From positions 1-64,000 of the forward strand of contig NZ_AGRW01000048.1 of assembly GCF_000255555.1 (NCBI RefSeq): 64,000 nucleotides of DNA, read 5' to 3'. This document shows positions 8,254 to 17,460 of the stretch, in pieces; positions within the stretch are counted from its first letter, which is position 1, and each line of letters starts with the position of its first letter. The notes below the pieces were generated by a model. It did no database searches and had not been told where the DNA came from. It saw nothing but the letters and a program-made list of their open reading frames with translations. The stretch comes from Treponema saccharophilum DSM 2985 (GTDB lineage Bacteria; Spirochaetota; Spirochaetia; Treponematales; Treponemataceae). The position numbers and the translations under genes were made by a program.

Positions 8254-10541
8254 TTTGTGCCCTCCGTATACATTTCCTCGAACGCGGCGACGGAAACAGG
8301 CTTCGAATAGAAATAGCCCTGGAAAATATCGCATCCGATTCTCTTCAGGAAATCAACCTGGTATTCGTTCTCGACGCCCTCGGTTATTATCGTCATCCCG
8401 AGCCGTTTCGCCATCTTTACGATTGAGTCGAGAATCATAGTGCTCTTGTTCACGTTCTCCGTCTGCTTGAGGAATGCCATGTCGATTTTGAGGACGTCCA
8501 TCTTTATGTTCTTGAGGACGTTGAGCGACGAATACCCGCTTCCGAAATCGTCCATCTCGATGCAGAACCCGAATTCCTGAAGGCGCGCGAGAATTTTCGA
8601 GTGCATGTTGAAATCCTGCATGAGGACGGTTTCCGTTATCTCAAGCTTGAGCATCCGCGGGTTGACGCCGTATTCCGTGACAAGTTCCGTGAACGTCTTG
8701 TAGATGTCCAGATAGTAGAAATCCTTCGCCGAGATGTTTACCGCAATGTAAAAATCGATTCCGCGCCCGCCCCAGTCGGCGAGCTTCTTCACGGCTTCCT
8801 CCCAGATGAATTTGTCGAGACGGTAGATGAATCCCGTCTTCTCGAGCACGGGAACGAATTCCCCCGGCGGAATCATCACGTCCTCGCTCGTGTCGTACCA
8901 CCGCACAAGCGCCTCCGCCCCGACGATTTTGAGCGTGCTGCTGCTCACCTGCGGCTGGAGGAACATGCTGAACTGCCCCTCGGCAATCGCGGTGTCGAAC
9001 CGGCTTATAATCTGCTTTTCCCGTATCAGCTGTTCCATCAGCGCCTCGTTGTAGTATTCCACGGAGCGCTCGTAGTCGTCCTTTATGCGCTTGAGCGCGA
9101 GCGACGCCTTGTCGAACATAGACGCGGCGCTTTCGTGCGGGTCGTTGACGTCGTATATTCCCATGTTGATGTCGAACCGGTACTTTACGGTGCTCGTCTC
9201 AATCTGCGATTTCTCTATTTCGGAAAGGAAACTGTTCTGCTCGAATTCGGCTTTTTTTATCAGAATCGCGAACTTGCCGCCGGAAATGCGCCCCAAAAGC
9301 GTGTCGCACGACGTTATGCGCGTCAGCGTCGCCGCGATTTTCTTCAGAAATTCGTTGCAGAATTTTTCCCCGAAAATGTCGTTCGCGAGCCGGAAATTCC
9401 TGACGTTCATGCAGATGAAAAAACGCGCGATTTCCGGATGCTGCCGGATTTCGTCCTCCGCGTATTTGAAGAAGCACCGCCTGTTGAGCAGCCCCGTCAG
9501 CTCGTCGTGCGTCGCGCGGTATTTTTCCGCCTCAAGCTGCCTCTCCTCCTCCGTAATGTCCTCGAACTTCATGTACGTGCCGATTTTCCGGTCCTTGCTG
9601 TCGCGCAGTCTGTTCGCGAAGACGATGAACGTCCGCGTCGAGCCTCCCTTCGTGAGCTTCTCGCGTTTTTTTATGAAATCCTTGCCGAGCGCGTTGTATT
9701 CCCTGTAGAATTTCAGGCAGTTTTCCTCCGTCTCGAAGATTTCCTTGGCGAGCCTGTTCATGAAAATACATTTTCCGCTCATGTCGAAGCAGATGACGGC
9801 GTTGTTTATGTTCTCCGCGATGATGAGCTTTATCTTCGCGGAAATTTCCTTCGGGATAATCAGGAAGGTGAGGTACGTCACGCCGATGACCGAAATCGAA
9901 TACATCAGGATTGAGAACCGGAACGTCACGCTGAAAATCATGAACGAAAGGTTGAAGAACATGACGAGGAGGAACAGCGCCCCGAGCGCGATGAATTTGT
10001 TCCGGTAGAACGGTTTCGCCGAAATCGCCTTCTTTCCGAGGATGAACACAATCAAAATCGCGAGGGAATAATCAAAAACCGAATGGAAGATGAACCCAAT
10101 CCGGTACGAGACGAGCCAGCTGATGAAATGCCCGTTCACGCTGTACTGCGAGAGCGTGAACGAAGGCGATTGCGACGCGTTCCCGCTGACGGCGTTTGCG
10201 ATGAATGCGCACGTGTCGAGCAGGGCGATGATTCCCGCTGCTATGCGAATCGATTTTGTCGGCTGCCTTTTGAACTGCTCCTCCGTGAAGACGAGGACGA
10301 AATCCATGAACGCCATGAGGAGGCAGTCGATTCCGATAAAGTAGAGCCCGTAAAAGAGGCGCGCGATTCTTTCGTTCAGCGTAAAAAGCGTGATTATGTA
10401 GGAAATAAGCGCAAAAAAAGCCGTTATGTGGATTCCAGCTACGTATTTCGAGATTTGCTGCTTTTTTCTTATCGCGTACACAAAATGGAACAGCATCGTC
10501 ACTGACATTGTGATGGCGAATGCAAGAAATGACGTCCTCAT
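8250..10541 (-). CDS. Membrane EAL-domain protein with degenerate GGDEF, paralogue
   Basis: Same architecture as its downstream neighbour: an N-terminal multi-helix membrane sensor (to residue ~235), a PAS-like segment, a GGDEF domain entered at HDELTGLLNRR, and a C-terminal EAL domain; 763 residues. The GGDEF site reads SGGKF, lacking the catalytic acidic pair. The EAL domain retains AEALVRW, AVNIS, LEITET, MDDFGSGYSS, VLKID and EGVEN. Expected role: turnover of cyclic di-GMP in response to a signal in the membrane. Its ATG overlaps the dus stop as ATGA, so translation is probably coupled to the tRNA-modification gene. The two paralogues differ in the sensor, so their inputs probably differ. 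Confidence 0.88.
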   Translation of the reverse strand: MRTSFLAFAITMSVTMLFHFVYAIRKKQQISKYVAGIHITAFFALISYIITLFTLNERIARLFYGLYFIGIDCLLMAFMDFVLVFTEEQFKRQPTKSIRIAAGIIALLDTCAFIANAVSGNASQSPSFTLSQYSVNGHFISWLVSYRIGFIFHSVFDYSLAILIVFILGKKAISAKPFYRNKFIALGALFLLVMFFNLSFMIFSVTFRFSILMYSISVIGVTYLTFLIIPKEISAKIKLIIAENINNAVICFDMSGKCIFMNRLAKEIFETEENCLKFYREYNALGKDFIKKREKLTKGGSTRTFIVFANRLRDSKDRKIGTYMKFEDITEEERQLEAEKYRATHDELTGLLNRRCFFKYAEDEIRQHPEIARFFICMNVRNFRLANDIFGEKFCNEFLKKIAATLTRITSCDTLLGRISGGKFAILIKKAEFEQNSFLSEIEKSQIETSTVKYRFDINMGIYDVNDPHESAASMFDKASLALKRIKDDYERSVEYYNEALMEQLIREKQIISRFDTAIAEGQFSMFLQPQVSSSTLKIVGAEALVRWYDTSEDVMIPPGEFVPVLEKTGFIYRLDKFIWEEAVKKLADWGGRGIDFYIAVNISAKDFYYLDIYKTFTELVTEYGVNPRMLKLEITETVLMQDFNMHSKILARLQEFGFCIEMDDFGSGYSSLNVLKNIKMDVLKIDMAFLKQTENVNKSTMILDSIVKMAKRLGMTIITEGVENEYQVDFLKRIGCDIFQGYFYSKPVSVAAFEEMYTEGTN

Positions 10542-11503
10542 AATGACATTATTTTATCATCAGAACATTTAAAAAAGTATGAATTCAACCGATTTCTTGC
10601 GTCGTCGTTGTCCGCGGCGTTCAGCATCTGCGTTTGGAAATAATGCGCGAAACTGAAATTCAGGCAGTAGTACGCGAAGAACCGCTGCAGCCGCGTCTTC
10701 CAGAATTCCTTCGGCTGGCATTCCTCCACGTCGTCGATGAAATCAAGCGCGAGCTTCTGGCAGTCTATGTCGAGTTTTTCCCCGCGAAGCTCCGCAAAAA
10801 TCCACGGTTTTTGGGCAGCCGCGCGCGCGACCATTATTCCCGCGCAGTCGGGCGCTTCCTTGAGCGCGCTTTCCATGCTTTTTGCGTCCTTTACGTCGCC
10901 GTTCAGTATTACGGGAATCTCCGGGAATTTTTGCGCGAGTTTTTCGACGAATTCCCAGCGCGGCTTTTCCCTGTATTTTCCTTTTTTCGTCCGCGGATGG
11001 AGCGTTATCATCTCAACGCCCTCTCCGACGAGCATCGAGCAGAAATCCATGAGCGCCGATTCCGTGAAATCCTCGCTGCCGAGCCTGATTTTTGCCGAAA
11101 GCCGTTTTTTGTTCCCCGATTTTTCGATTGCGCGCTTGACGAGGTTCACCATGCGCCTTGTCTCGCCTTGGTCTTTCGTCATCCACGCGATGCCGGCGCC
11201 CGTGTTCGCGATTTGCGGCGCGGAGCAGCCCATGTTCAAATCGATTCCGATTCCCTCTTTCTGCGCGAGGATTTCCGCCGCCCTGCCCATTTTTTCCGGG
11301 TCGTTTCCCGTCAGCTGCCAGACGATTTTTTCGGGTTCGGGGCCGCCCATAAGGTAGAATTTTTCCCACGGCCCGTCGTTCAGAAGGGAGCCTGCGTTTA
11401 TCATCTCGGTGAAATATTCGTCGCAGCCGCCGAACCGCGCGACGCACCGCCTGAACGCCTCGTGCGAGAGCGTCGCCATCGGCGCCAAAATCAATTTTTT
11501 CAT
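10538..11503 (-). CDS. dus: tRNA-dihydrouridine synthase
   Basis: FMN-dependent reductase of uridines in tRNA; 321 residues. Visible marks are the N-terminal LAPMATLSHEAFR, the phosphate/FMN strands (WQLTGNDPEKM, GIDLNMGC), Cys93 in NMGCSAPQI as the catalytic acid, K/R-rich SAKIRLG, ITLHPRTKKGKY and ILNGDVKD. Which uridine it modifies cannot be told. No Shine-Dalgarno is evident; instead TTGAAC-17-TATCTT sits 6 bases before the ATG. First gene of an operon in which two EAL proteins follow with overlapping stop/start codons, an unusual partnership. Confidence 0.9.
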   Translation of the reverse strand: MKKLILAPMATLSHEAFRRCVARFGGCDEYFTEMINAGSLLNDGPWEKFYLMGGPEPEKIVWQLTGNDPEKMGRAAEILAQKEGIGIDLNMGCSAPQIANTGAGIAWMTKDQGETRRMVNLVKRAIEKSGNKKRLSAKIRLGSEDFTESALMDFCSMLVGEGVEMITLHPRTKKGKYREKPRWEFVEKLAQKFPEIPVILNGDVKDAKSMESALKEAPDCAGIMVARAAAQKPWIFAELRGEKLDIDCQKLALDFIDDVEECQPKEFWKTRLQRFFAYYCLNFSFAHYFQTQMLNAADNDDARNRLNSYFFKCSDDKIMSL

Positions 11504-11538
11504 CTCTCAAAGATACCTGCTTTCCCCGTGCCGTTCAA
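11504..11538 (-). promoter_or_regulatory. Promoter of dus operon, leaderless arrangement
   Basis: On the minus strand, TTGAAC (538-533) and TATCTT (515-510) are separated by 17 bases, and the -10 ends 6 bases before the ATG. Transcription would start at or next to the A of the start codon. Confidence 0.5.
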
Positions 11539-11652
11539 TTCCCGTTTTCTCTCCGCGCCTGCCGGACAAAAAAATCGCTTGCCGATTTGGCGCCCGCATA
11601 ATTATTTTCTTTGATAAATAAAACACGTTCATTTTTTAGGAGAAGACATACA

Positions 11653-13629
11653 ATGGCGACTTACCAGTTTCAGACGGAAGTGAATCAGCTCTTGAAGCTC
11701 ATCATCCACTCGATGTATTCGAACAAGGACATTTTCCTTCGCGAGATTGTGTCCAACGCGTCAGACGCGCTTGATAAACTCAATTACCTTACAGTCTCCG
11801 ACGCATCATACAAAAACGTGAAGACCGACCCGCGCATCGACATCACGTTCGAGGATTCCGACAAGGTGAAGATTCTCACCGTCAAGGATTCGGGAATCGG
11901 AATGGACGAGGCTGATTTGAACAACAACCTCGGAACAATCGCCCGCTCCGGAACGAAGGCGTTCATCGAGCGCATCGCCGAGGACAAGAATGCCGGCGAG
12001 TCGAACCTCATCGGACAGTTCGGCGTCGGTTTCTACAGCGCGTTCATGGCTGCAAAGGAAATCAACGTCATCACGAGAAAAGCCGGCTCGGACAAAATCT
12101 TCAAATGGACGAGCGACGGAACGAATTCCTATTCAATCGAGGAGCTAGGCGCGGATTCGGAGCTTGCAAAGAAATACGGTTTTGATGCCGCCGACTCGCA
12201 CGGTTCTGCAATCGAAATGCACCTCAACGACGATTCGAAGGAATACGCCTCAAGATGGAAGATTGAGGAGCTTATAAAGAGATACAGCGACCACATCGCC
12301 TTCCCGATTTATCTCCACTACACGCAGAACAAATACGACGACAAGGGAAACGTCACCGGAAGCGAGAACAAAATCGACCAGGTGAATTCGGCTTCCGCGC
12401 TGTGGAAACGCTCTAAGAGCGAGCTGAAGGCTGAGGACTACAACGATTTCTACAAGACGATTTCGCACGATTCGACTGACCCGCTCCATTACGTGCACAC
12501 GCACGCGGAGGGAACGCAGGAATACACGACGCTTTTCTACGTCCCGCAGAACGCCCCGTTCGACATGTATCAGGCTGATTACCAGAGCGGCGTGAAGCTG
12601 TACGTGAAGCGCGTTTTCATCACCGACGACGACCGCGAGCTTCTTCCGTCATACCTGCGTTTCGTGCGCGGAATCATCGACAGCGAGGATTTGCCGCTCA
12701 ACGTCAGCCGCGAAATCCTCCAGCAGAACCGCATCCTCGACGCGATAAAGAAGGCGAGCGTCAAAAAGCTCCTGAGCGAATTCAAGAAGATGGGCGAGGA
12801 TGCCGACAAGGCGCGCGCCGTCGAGGAAGGAAAGCGCACCGACGAGGAGAAGGCATCAATCGAGAAGTGGGTCAAATTCGTCAAGAATTTCAACCGCCCG
12901 ATGAAGGAAGGCTTGTATTCCGATTACGCCAACCGCGAGGAAATCTCCGAAATCGTCCGCTTCAAGTCGACGGACGAGAGCGGGACGGGCGACGACAAAT
13001 GGACGAGCTTTGCCGATTACGTTTCGCGCATGAAGAGCGAGCAGAAATCAATCTACTACATCACAGGCACCGACGAGGCGAACCTCCGCGCGTCCCCGCT
13101 CCTTGAGGCATACAAGAAAAAGGGATTCGAGGTTCTCATCATGGCGGACGACATCGACGACATCGTCATTCCGTCTCTGATGAAGTACAAGGATTACGAC
13201 CTCAAGGCTGTCAACCGCGCGGGAAGCGACGACGAGCTTGGCGTGGACAAGGACGAGGCGAAAAAGAAGGAAGAAGCCTTCAAGCCCGTCCAGGAAAAAA
13301 TCAAGAAGGCTCTCGGCGACCGCGTCAAGGATGTCGTCCTTTCAAAGCGCCTTTCCGACAGCCCGAGCTGCGTCGTTGTCGATGAGAACGACCCGGGACT
13401 CCAGATGGAGCGCATGATGAAGGCGATGGGGCAGACTGGTATCGGCGTGAAGCCGATTCTTGAGATAAACGGCGACCACGCGATTGTAAAATCGCTCGAA
13501 TCGACGACAGACGAGTCGAGAATCGCCAATGTCTCCGAGGTTCTCCTTGACCAGGCGCTTCTCATAAGCGGTGCCGAGCTGAAGAACCCGAACGAGTTCG
13601 TCAAGGCGATGAACGCGCTTCTGGCGTAA
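11653..13629 (+). CDS. htpG: Molecular chaperone HtpG (Hsp90)
   Basis: Cytosolic ATP-dependent chaperone. The N-terminal GHKL ATPase is clear: SMYSNKDIFLREIVSNASDALDK region, VKDSGIGM, LGTIARSGTK and IGQFGVGFYSAF. The middle domain has LPSYLRFVRGIIDSEDLPLNVSRE, and the C-terminal dimerisation domain is present. 658 residues, a little longer than E. coli HtpG (624). I chose ATG 11653 over the frame's first codon because MATYQFQTEV is the usual HtpG beginning and AGGAGA lies upstream. Monocistronic, ending at a strong terminator. Confidence 0.97.
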   Translation: MATYQFQTEVNQLLKLIIHSMYSNKDIFLREIVSNASDALDKLNYLTVSDASYKNVKTDPRIDITFEDSDKVKILTVKDSGIGMDEADLNNNLGTIARSGTKAFIERIAEDKNAGESNLIGQFGVGFYSAFMAAKEINVITRKAGSDKIFKWTSDGTNSYSIEELGADSELAKKYGFDAADSHGSAIEMHLNDDSKEYASRWKIEELIKRYSDHIAFPIYLHYTQNKYDDKGNVTGSENKIDQVNSASALWKRSKSELKAEDYNDFYKTISHDSTDPLHYVHTHAEGTQEYTTLFYVPQNAPFDMYQADYQSGVKLYVKRVFITDDDRELLPSYLRFVRGIIDSEDLPLNVSREILQQNRILDAIKKASVKKLLSEFKKMGEDADKARAVEEGKRTDEEKASIEKWVKFVKNFNRPMKEGLYSDYANREEISEIVRFKSTDESGTGDDKWTSFADYVSRMKSEQKSIYYITGTDEANLRASPLLEAYKKKGFEVLIMADDIDDIVIPSLMKYKDYDLKAVNRAGSDDELGVDKDEAKKKEEAFKPVQEKIKKALGDRVKDVVLSKRLSDSPSCVVVDENDPGLQMERMMKAMGQTGIGVKPILEINGDHAIVKSLESTTDESRIANVSEVLLDQALLISGAELKNPNEFVKAMNALLA

Positions 13630-13640
13630 GTATATAAATA

Positions 13641-13690
13641 AAAGGGGAGCGGAAATCCTGATATTATTTTGATTTCCGCTCCCCTTTTTT
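13641..13690 (+). terminator. Terminator of htpG
   Basis: Perfect 17-base stem AAAGGGGAGCGGAAATC (13641-13657) with its complement (13671-13687), continuing into a T-run. Confidence 0.9.
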
Positions 13691-13708
13691 TTGGGGGGAG
13701 AGAAAACA

Positions 13709-14668
13709 GTGGAAAACAAATTCAGAAATATAGCGGTTCTAATTGATGCGGAAAATGTTTCGTCTAAAAAAGTGGAGAAGGCTTTTGAGAAAATTGAAAA
13801 ATTTGGAAAAGTGACTTTGAAAAGGCTTTACGGTAATTTCAAAGAAAAGAAAGTTCTTGAATATGAAGATTTATGCAAAAAAAAATCCATAAGAACCGTA
13901 CATCAATTTTCGTGCGCGAGTAAAAAAAATTCTTCAGATATACTCCTCGTTATAGATGCGATGGATTTGCTTTATAAGCAGATTTATGATTGCTTTGTGA
14001 TAATTGCTAGTGATAGTGATTACACTGCTCTTTGTCAGAGAATTTTTGAAGATGGGTTTTCTGTTATTGGTTTTGGAGAAAAAGAGAAAACGACAGAGTC
14101 CTTTAGAAAGTCGTGTACTGAATTTATATTTCTTGATGATTTTTCTGAAAGTTCCATGAATAAAGTGATTCCTACAAAAGATGAAGACGCGGTTGATAAA
14201 ATTCATGAGTTGCTTTTTGATTTTTGGAGCGAGAATAAGAAAAAAGACGATTTTGCAGAAATAAATTCTGCATCAAAGTTTATAAGAAAAAACATAACTT
14301 TTAAATCTGCGGGATATAAAGGTATAAAAGAATTTCTTAACTCATTCCCTGCGAAATATGAAATTGATAAAGAATCTGGAAAACTGTATAAATACAATTT
14401 AGATTGTGAGGGAAAAAAAGAAAAAATTAATAAAGAACCGTCGATAAAGTCTGATGACGAAAAAAATCATTCATATATACACGAGGCATATGAAAAATCA
14501 AAAAAAGGCGAAAATAAGTTTGTTTTAACAAGTACTATTGGAGCATATATAAAAAAAGAAAAGAAATTTCAGATAAAAGGTTTAGAAGCTTTTCTAAAAA
14601 AGTTTCCTGACAAGTATAAACTTAAAAACGATGAAAAGAATGCAAAAATGATGAAGTGCCTTGATTGA
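13709..14668 (+). CDS. NYN-domain RNase-like protein with two LOTUS/OST-HTH domains
   Basis: Probable RNA-binding nuclease, 319 residues. The N-terminal NYN (PIN-like, LabA/DUF88) domain shows AVLIDAENVS, SDILLVIDAMDLLY and IIASDSDYTALCQ, supplying the conserved acidic residues. Two C-terminal OST-HTH/LOTUS repeats follow, each ending in a similar FL(N/K)(S/K)FP.KY pattern (about residues 160-225 and 255-315), which in other proteins bind RNA or G-quadruplexes. The start is GTG 13709, six bases after GGGGGGAGAG; the open frame's TTG lies inside that Shine-Dalgarno. The gene is far more AT-rich and A-biased in codons than htpG and the HAD gene on either side, which suggests acquisition. Substrate unknown. 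Confidence 0.8.
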   Translation: MENKFRNIAVLIDAENVSSKKVEKAFEKIEKFGKVTLKRLYGNFKEKKVLEYEDLCKKKSIRTVHQFSCASKKNSSDILLVIDAMDLLYKQIYDCFVIIASDSDYTALCQRIFEDGFSVIGFGEKEKTTESFRKSCTEFIFLDDFSESSMNKVIPTKDEDAVDKIHELLFDFWSENKKKDDFAEINSASKFIRKNITFKSAGYKGIKEFLNSFPAKYEIDKESGKLYKYNLDCEGKKEKINKEPSIKSDDEKNHSYIHEAYEKSKKGENKFVLTSTIGAYIKKEKKFQIKGLEAFLKKFPDKYKLKNDEKNAKMMKCLD

Positions 14669-14676
14669 TTTATAAC

Positions 14677-14719
14677 AAAGCCGCGCATACCGTTTTCCGG
14701 AAGTGCGCGGCTTTTTTTT
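14677..14719. terminator. Bidirectional terminator
   Basis: Stem AAAGCCGCGCA/TGCGCGGCTTT, then eight T on the plus strand and A/T-rich flank on the minus. It serves the convergent NYN and HAD genes. Confidence 0.8.
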
Positions 14720-14734
14720 GCGGCTTGTCTTTTC

Positions 14735-15418
14735 TCAAAGAGAATCCGCAATTCTTTCAATCTCGTCGAACGATTTGATGCAGAAATCGGAGTGGGGGCT
14801 GATTTTTGCCCGGAAATCCTCGTCCCAGACCTTGAGCCGCTCCGTCCGTATCGTCGTGAATCCCGCAGCCTTCGCGCCTTTGAGCTCGTTGTCTCCGCCA
14901 TCGCCTACGTACAGTATGTTTTCCGGTTTCACGCGAAGCCGTTTTGACGCAAGCGCGTATATTTCCGCGCACGGTTTTGCCATTCCGATATCGCACGAGA
15001 AAATCGCTTCGTCAAAGAACGGATTGAGCGGGGAATCGTTCCAGTGGAGCCTGTCGCAGACGTCGGCGTTGCTCAGAATCGCCAGTTTGAATCCGCGCTT
15101 CTTGAGATTCTTTATCGCATCGAGTATGTCCGGGGCAATGTCCGTAAGCGCGAGCCTCAGCCGTTCGATTCTCGCGTCTCGGGACATGCGCAGTTTTTCT
15201 TCCGGAATTGCGCCGCCGAGAAGCTCGCTCAATCGCGCGAATATTCCGTCGACCGTCCCGATTTTTCCAAGCCCGCGCTCGCTGCAGAAATCACTGCTCC
15301 ACAAAGCCGCCGCCCACTTTTCCTTGTCCACGCCGAGCGGCTCGTATTCCGTGTATTCGAGGCCGGAATGCGGGTCGGCGAGCGTATGGAACATGTCGAA
15401 AATTATCGCCTCAATCAT
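14735..15418 (-). CDS. HAD-superfamily hydrolase
   Basis: Cytoplasmic phosphatase-like HAD protein, 227 residues, with an alpha-helical cap. Motif I is FDMFHTL: the nucleophile Asp is present but the second Asp of DxD is Phe, as in the dehalogenase/FD.(W/Y/F).TL branch. Motif II is AILSNAD, Lys is present before GMAKP, and motif IV is YVGDGGDNEL. Substrate cannot be assigned. An AAGGAG Shine-Dalgarno lies just before the ATG. Convergent with the NYN gene, and downstream of mscS on the same strand with a terminator between. Confidence 0.8.
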   Translation of the reverse strand: MIEAIIFDMFHTLADPHSGLEYTEYEPLGVDKEKWAAALWSSDFCSERGLGKIGTVDGIFARLSELLGGAIPEEKLRMSRDARIERLRLALTDIAPDILDAIKNLKKRGFKLAILSNADVCDRLHWNDSPLNPFFDEAIFSCDIGMAKPCAEIYALASKRLRVKPENILYVGDGGDNELKGAKAAGFTTIRTERLKVWDEDFRAKISPHSDFCIKSFDEIERIADSL

Positions 15419-15544
15419 TTGTTCTCCTTTTTGAAAGGCTATGCCCGTCTTTCCGGTGATGCGCGATTCCCATCGTCATTCCGAAACGAGTTCGGCATGG
15501 CAAAATCTCAATCAACCGTTTTTTCAGACAGGGCGAAACGAAAA

Positions 15545-15580
15545 CTCCCCGGAAAAAATCCAGGGAGCGTTTTGCCGAAC
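15545..15580 (-). terminator. Terminator of the mscS gene
   Basis: On the minus strand, CTCCCTGGA pairs with TCCGGGGAG (wobble tolerated), followed by TTTTCGTTT. Confidence 0.6.
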
Positions 15581-16531
15581 CTAGCAGTTCGTCTTCGTGA
15601 TGGTGACGTCGAGCTTGTTGAACGGAATCTCGATGTTCCGCTCCTTGCACACCGTGAGGAATTCCGCGAAAACCTCGTTCTTCACGTTCACGAGGTCCTG
15701 CCGCTTGAACCATACGTTCAGGCTCAAAGTGATTCCGCTTTCGGCAAGGCCGGTGAACACAGCCGTCGGCTGGTAGTCCGGGTCATTCTGTATGACGCTC
15801 GGGCATCTTTTTGCGGCATCGAGCGCGGCATCGAGCGCGGTTTTCGGCTCCGTGTCGTATCCGACTTCAAGCGGGAACGAGAACCGCCTGAGGTCGAAGC
15901 TCGCGTAGTTCATCAGCTTCGTGTTGATAATCGTCGAGTTCGGAATGCGGATGAGCTGGTTGTCGAGCGTGTGGATTTTTACCGAAAGAAGACCGATTTC
16001 GTCGACCGTTCCGGAAACGCCGTCAACCTCGATGAAGTCGCCGATTTTCATCGTTTTTTCCGTCAGGACGAACAGTCCCGAGATGACGTTGCTCACGCTC
16101 GTCTGCGCCGCAAAACCTATCGCGAGTCCCGCAACTCCCGCCGCGCCCCAGATAGCGCTGACGTTTATCCCGAACAGCCCCAAAATGTACATGCCGATCG
16201 CCACATAGAAAACGTAGCTTATCGATTTCGTAATCAGCCCGACCGTGTGCGGCTCGAATTTTTTTGACGCGCCTTTCTGCACGATGGACCGGATGAACCG
16301 GTACACGCTGTAGAAAATGACAATCGCCAAAACCGCCGTCACGACTTTCACCATGTTCGTGACCGTGAAATATTTCGCGATTTCGTCGGCAAAAAGAAGC
16401 GACCTCGTCTGATAGACTGCCTGCTGAAATGCGTCCTTCGCCTCTTCCGCCGCCTGAACCGCATCCTGCGCCATCGCCGCCGTGGAAATTCCCGCAAGTC
16501 CGAGAATTCCGAGCGCTTTCTTGAAATTCAT
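15581..16531 (-). CDS. mscS: Small-conductance mechanosensitive channel, MscS family
   Basis: Pressure-release channel of the inner membrane, 316 residues. There is an N-terminal signal-peptide-like stretch ending AMAQDA (about residue 22), then an amphipathic region and three membrane helices. The pore helix region is rich in Gly/Ala (GAAGVAGLAIGFAAQ), as in TM3 of MscS. The beta domain follows with GDFIEVDGVSGTVDEIGLLS and NQLIRIPNS. An AAGGAG Shine-Dalgarno precedes the ATG. It stands as a single gene by terminator position. Confidence 0.9.
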   Translation of the reverse strand: MNFKKALGILGLAGISTAAMAQDAVQAAEEAKDAFQQAVYQTRSLLFADEIAKYFTVTNMVKVVTAVLAIVIFYSVYRFIRSIVQKGASKKFEPHTVGLITKSISYVFYVAIGMYILGLFGINVSAIWGAAGVAGLAIGFAAQTSVSNVISGLFVLTEKTMKIGDFIEVDGVSGTVDEIGLLSVKIHTLDNQLIRIPNSTIINTKLMNYASFDLRRFSFPLEVGYDTEPKTALDAALDAAKRCPSVIQNDPDYQPTAVFTGLAESGITLSLNVWFKRQDLVNVKNEVFAEFLTVCKERNIEIPFNKLDVTITKTNC

Positions 16532-16700
16532 TTTTTTCTCCTTGTGATTTTCATTTTTTCGGTGGTGTAACGAAAAGTATGCTCATAAGGTGGCTGAGCG
16601 CAGTCGAAGCCCGTTCATTGTCATGCACGAATTGTTTTTTCGGTTTCGCTCGATGACCGCTTTTTATTTCAGCATACGTATCGCAACATCTCCCTCTATT

Positions 16701-17339
16701 TTATTGTTTCTCGTTTTTCTTGCAAATATCGTTTATGAGGCACGATTCGCACAGCGGTTTCCTCGCCTTGCAGACATACCGTCCGTGAAGAATCAGCCAG
16801 TGGTGGGCGTGCGTCATGTATTGTCCGGGAATGCGCTCAGTAAGGCTTTTTTCGACTTCCTCGGGCGTCTCCCCCTCGGCAAGCCCGATTTTCGGGCAGA
16901 TTCTGAGAAGGTGCGTGTCCACCGGCATCGTCGGCTCGTTCCACACGACGTTCAGGACGACGTTCGCGGTTTTGCGCCCGACGCCGGGAAGCGACATCAG
17001 CTTTTCCCTGTCGTGCGGGACTGTTCCGCCGAATTCCGCGCACAGCTTTTCGCTCAGCGCGATGATGTTCTTCGATTTTGTCGATGAAAGACCGATGGGG
17101 CGTATGTGGCCGATAAGTTTCTCGCGTCCGAGGGCGAGCATTTTCTGCGGCGTGTCGGCTATTTCGTAAAGCTCCTTCGTGTTCTCGTTGACGCTTTTGT
17201 CCGTCGCCTGCGCTGAAAGCACCGTCGAGACGAGGAGCGTAAACGGGTTTTTCCATTCAAGCTCGCATTTCGGGTTCGGGTTCCGCTCGCGGAATCGCTC
17301 CATGACGCATGTTATCTCTTCGGCGGAAAGAAGTTCCAT
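16701..17339 (-). CDS. nth: Endonuclease III
   Basis: Base-excision-repair glycosylase/AP lyase for oxidised pyrimidines. Helix-hairpin-helix LPGVGRKTANV carries the catalytic Lys123, and Asp141 lies in VDTHLLR. The C-terminal [4Fe-4S] ligands are Cys190, 197, 200 and 206 with the C-X6-C-X2-C-X5-C spacing of the family. I chose ATG 17339 (212 residues), preceded by GGAG. The open frame runs 25 codons further upstream without homology and into the neighbouring terminator. Confidence 0.96.
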   Translation of the reverse strand: MELLSAEEITCVMERFRERNPNPKCELEWKNPFTLLVSTVLSAQATDKSVNENTKELYEIADTPQKMLALGREKLIGHIRPIGLSSTKSKNIIALSEKLCAEFGGTVPHDREKLMSLPGVGRKTANVVLNVVWNEPTMPVDTHLLRICPKIGLAEGETPEEVEKSLTERIPGQYMTHAHHWLILHGRYVCKARKPLCESCLINDICKKNEKQ

Positions 17340-17409
17340 CGTTTCTCCGTCCGCCAGAATCTGGCGGAATTGTGTTTTGGATTTCAGTTTACCGCATGTC
17401 CCCGTAAAA

Positions 17410-17447
17410 AGCAAAACGACCCGCTTTTGGCGGGCCGTCGTTTTTTT
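17410..17447. terminator. Terminator between the 17461-18054 gene and nth
   Basis: GC-rich stem (AACGACCCGC with GCGGGCCGTCGTT, one bulge) flanked by T-runs on both strands. It probably ends the minus-strand transcript of the exported-protein gene. Confidence 0.7.
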
Positions 17448-17460
17448 GGGGTGGGGAAGG

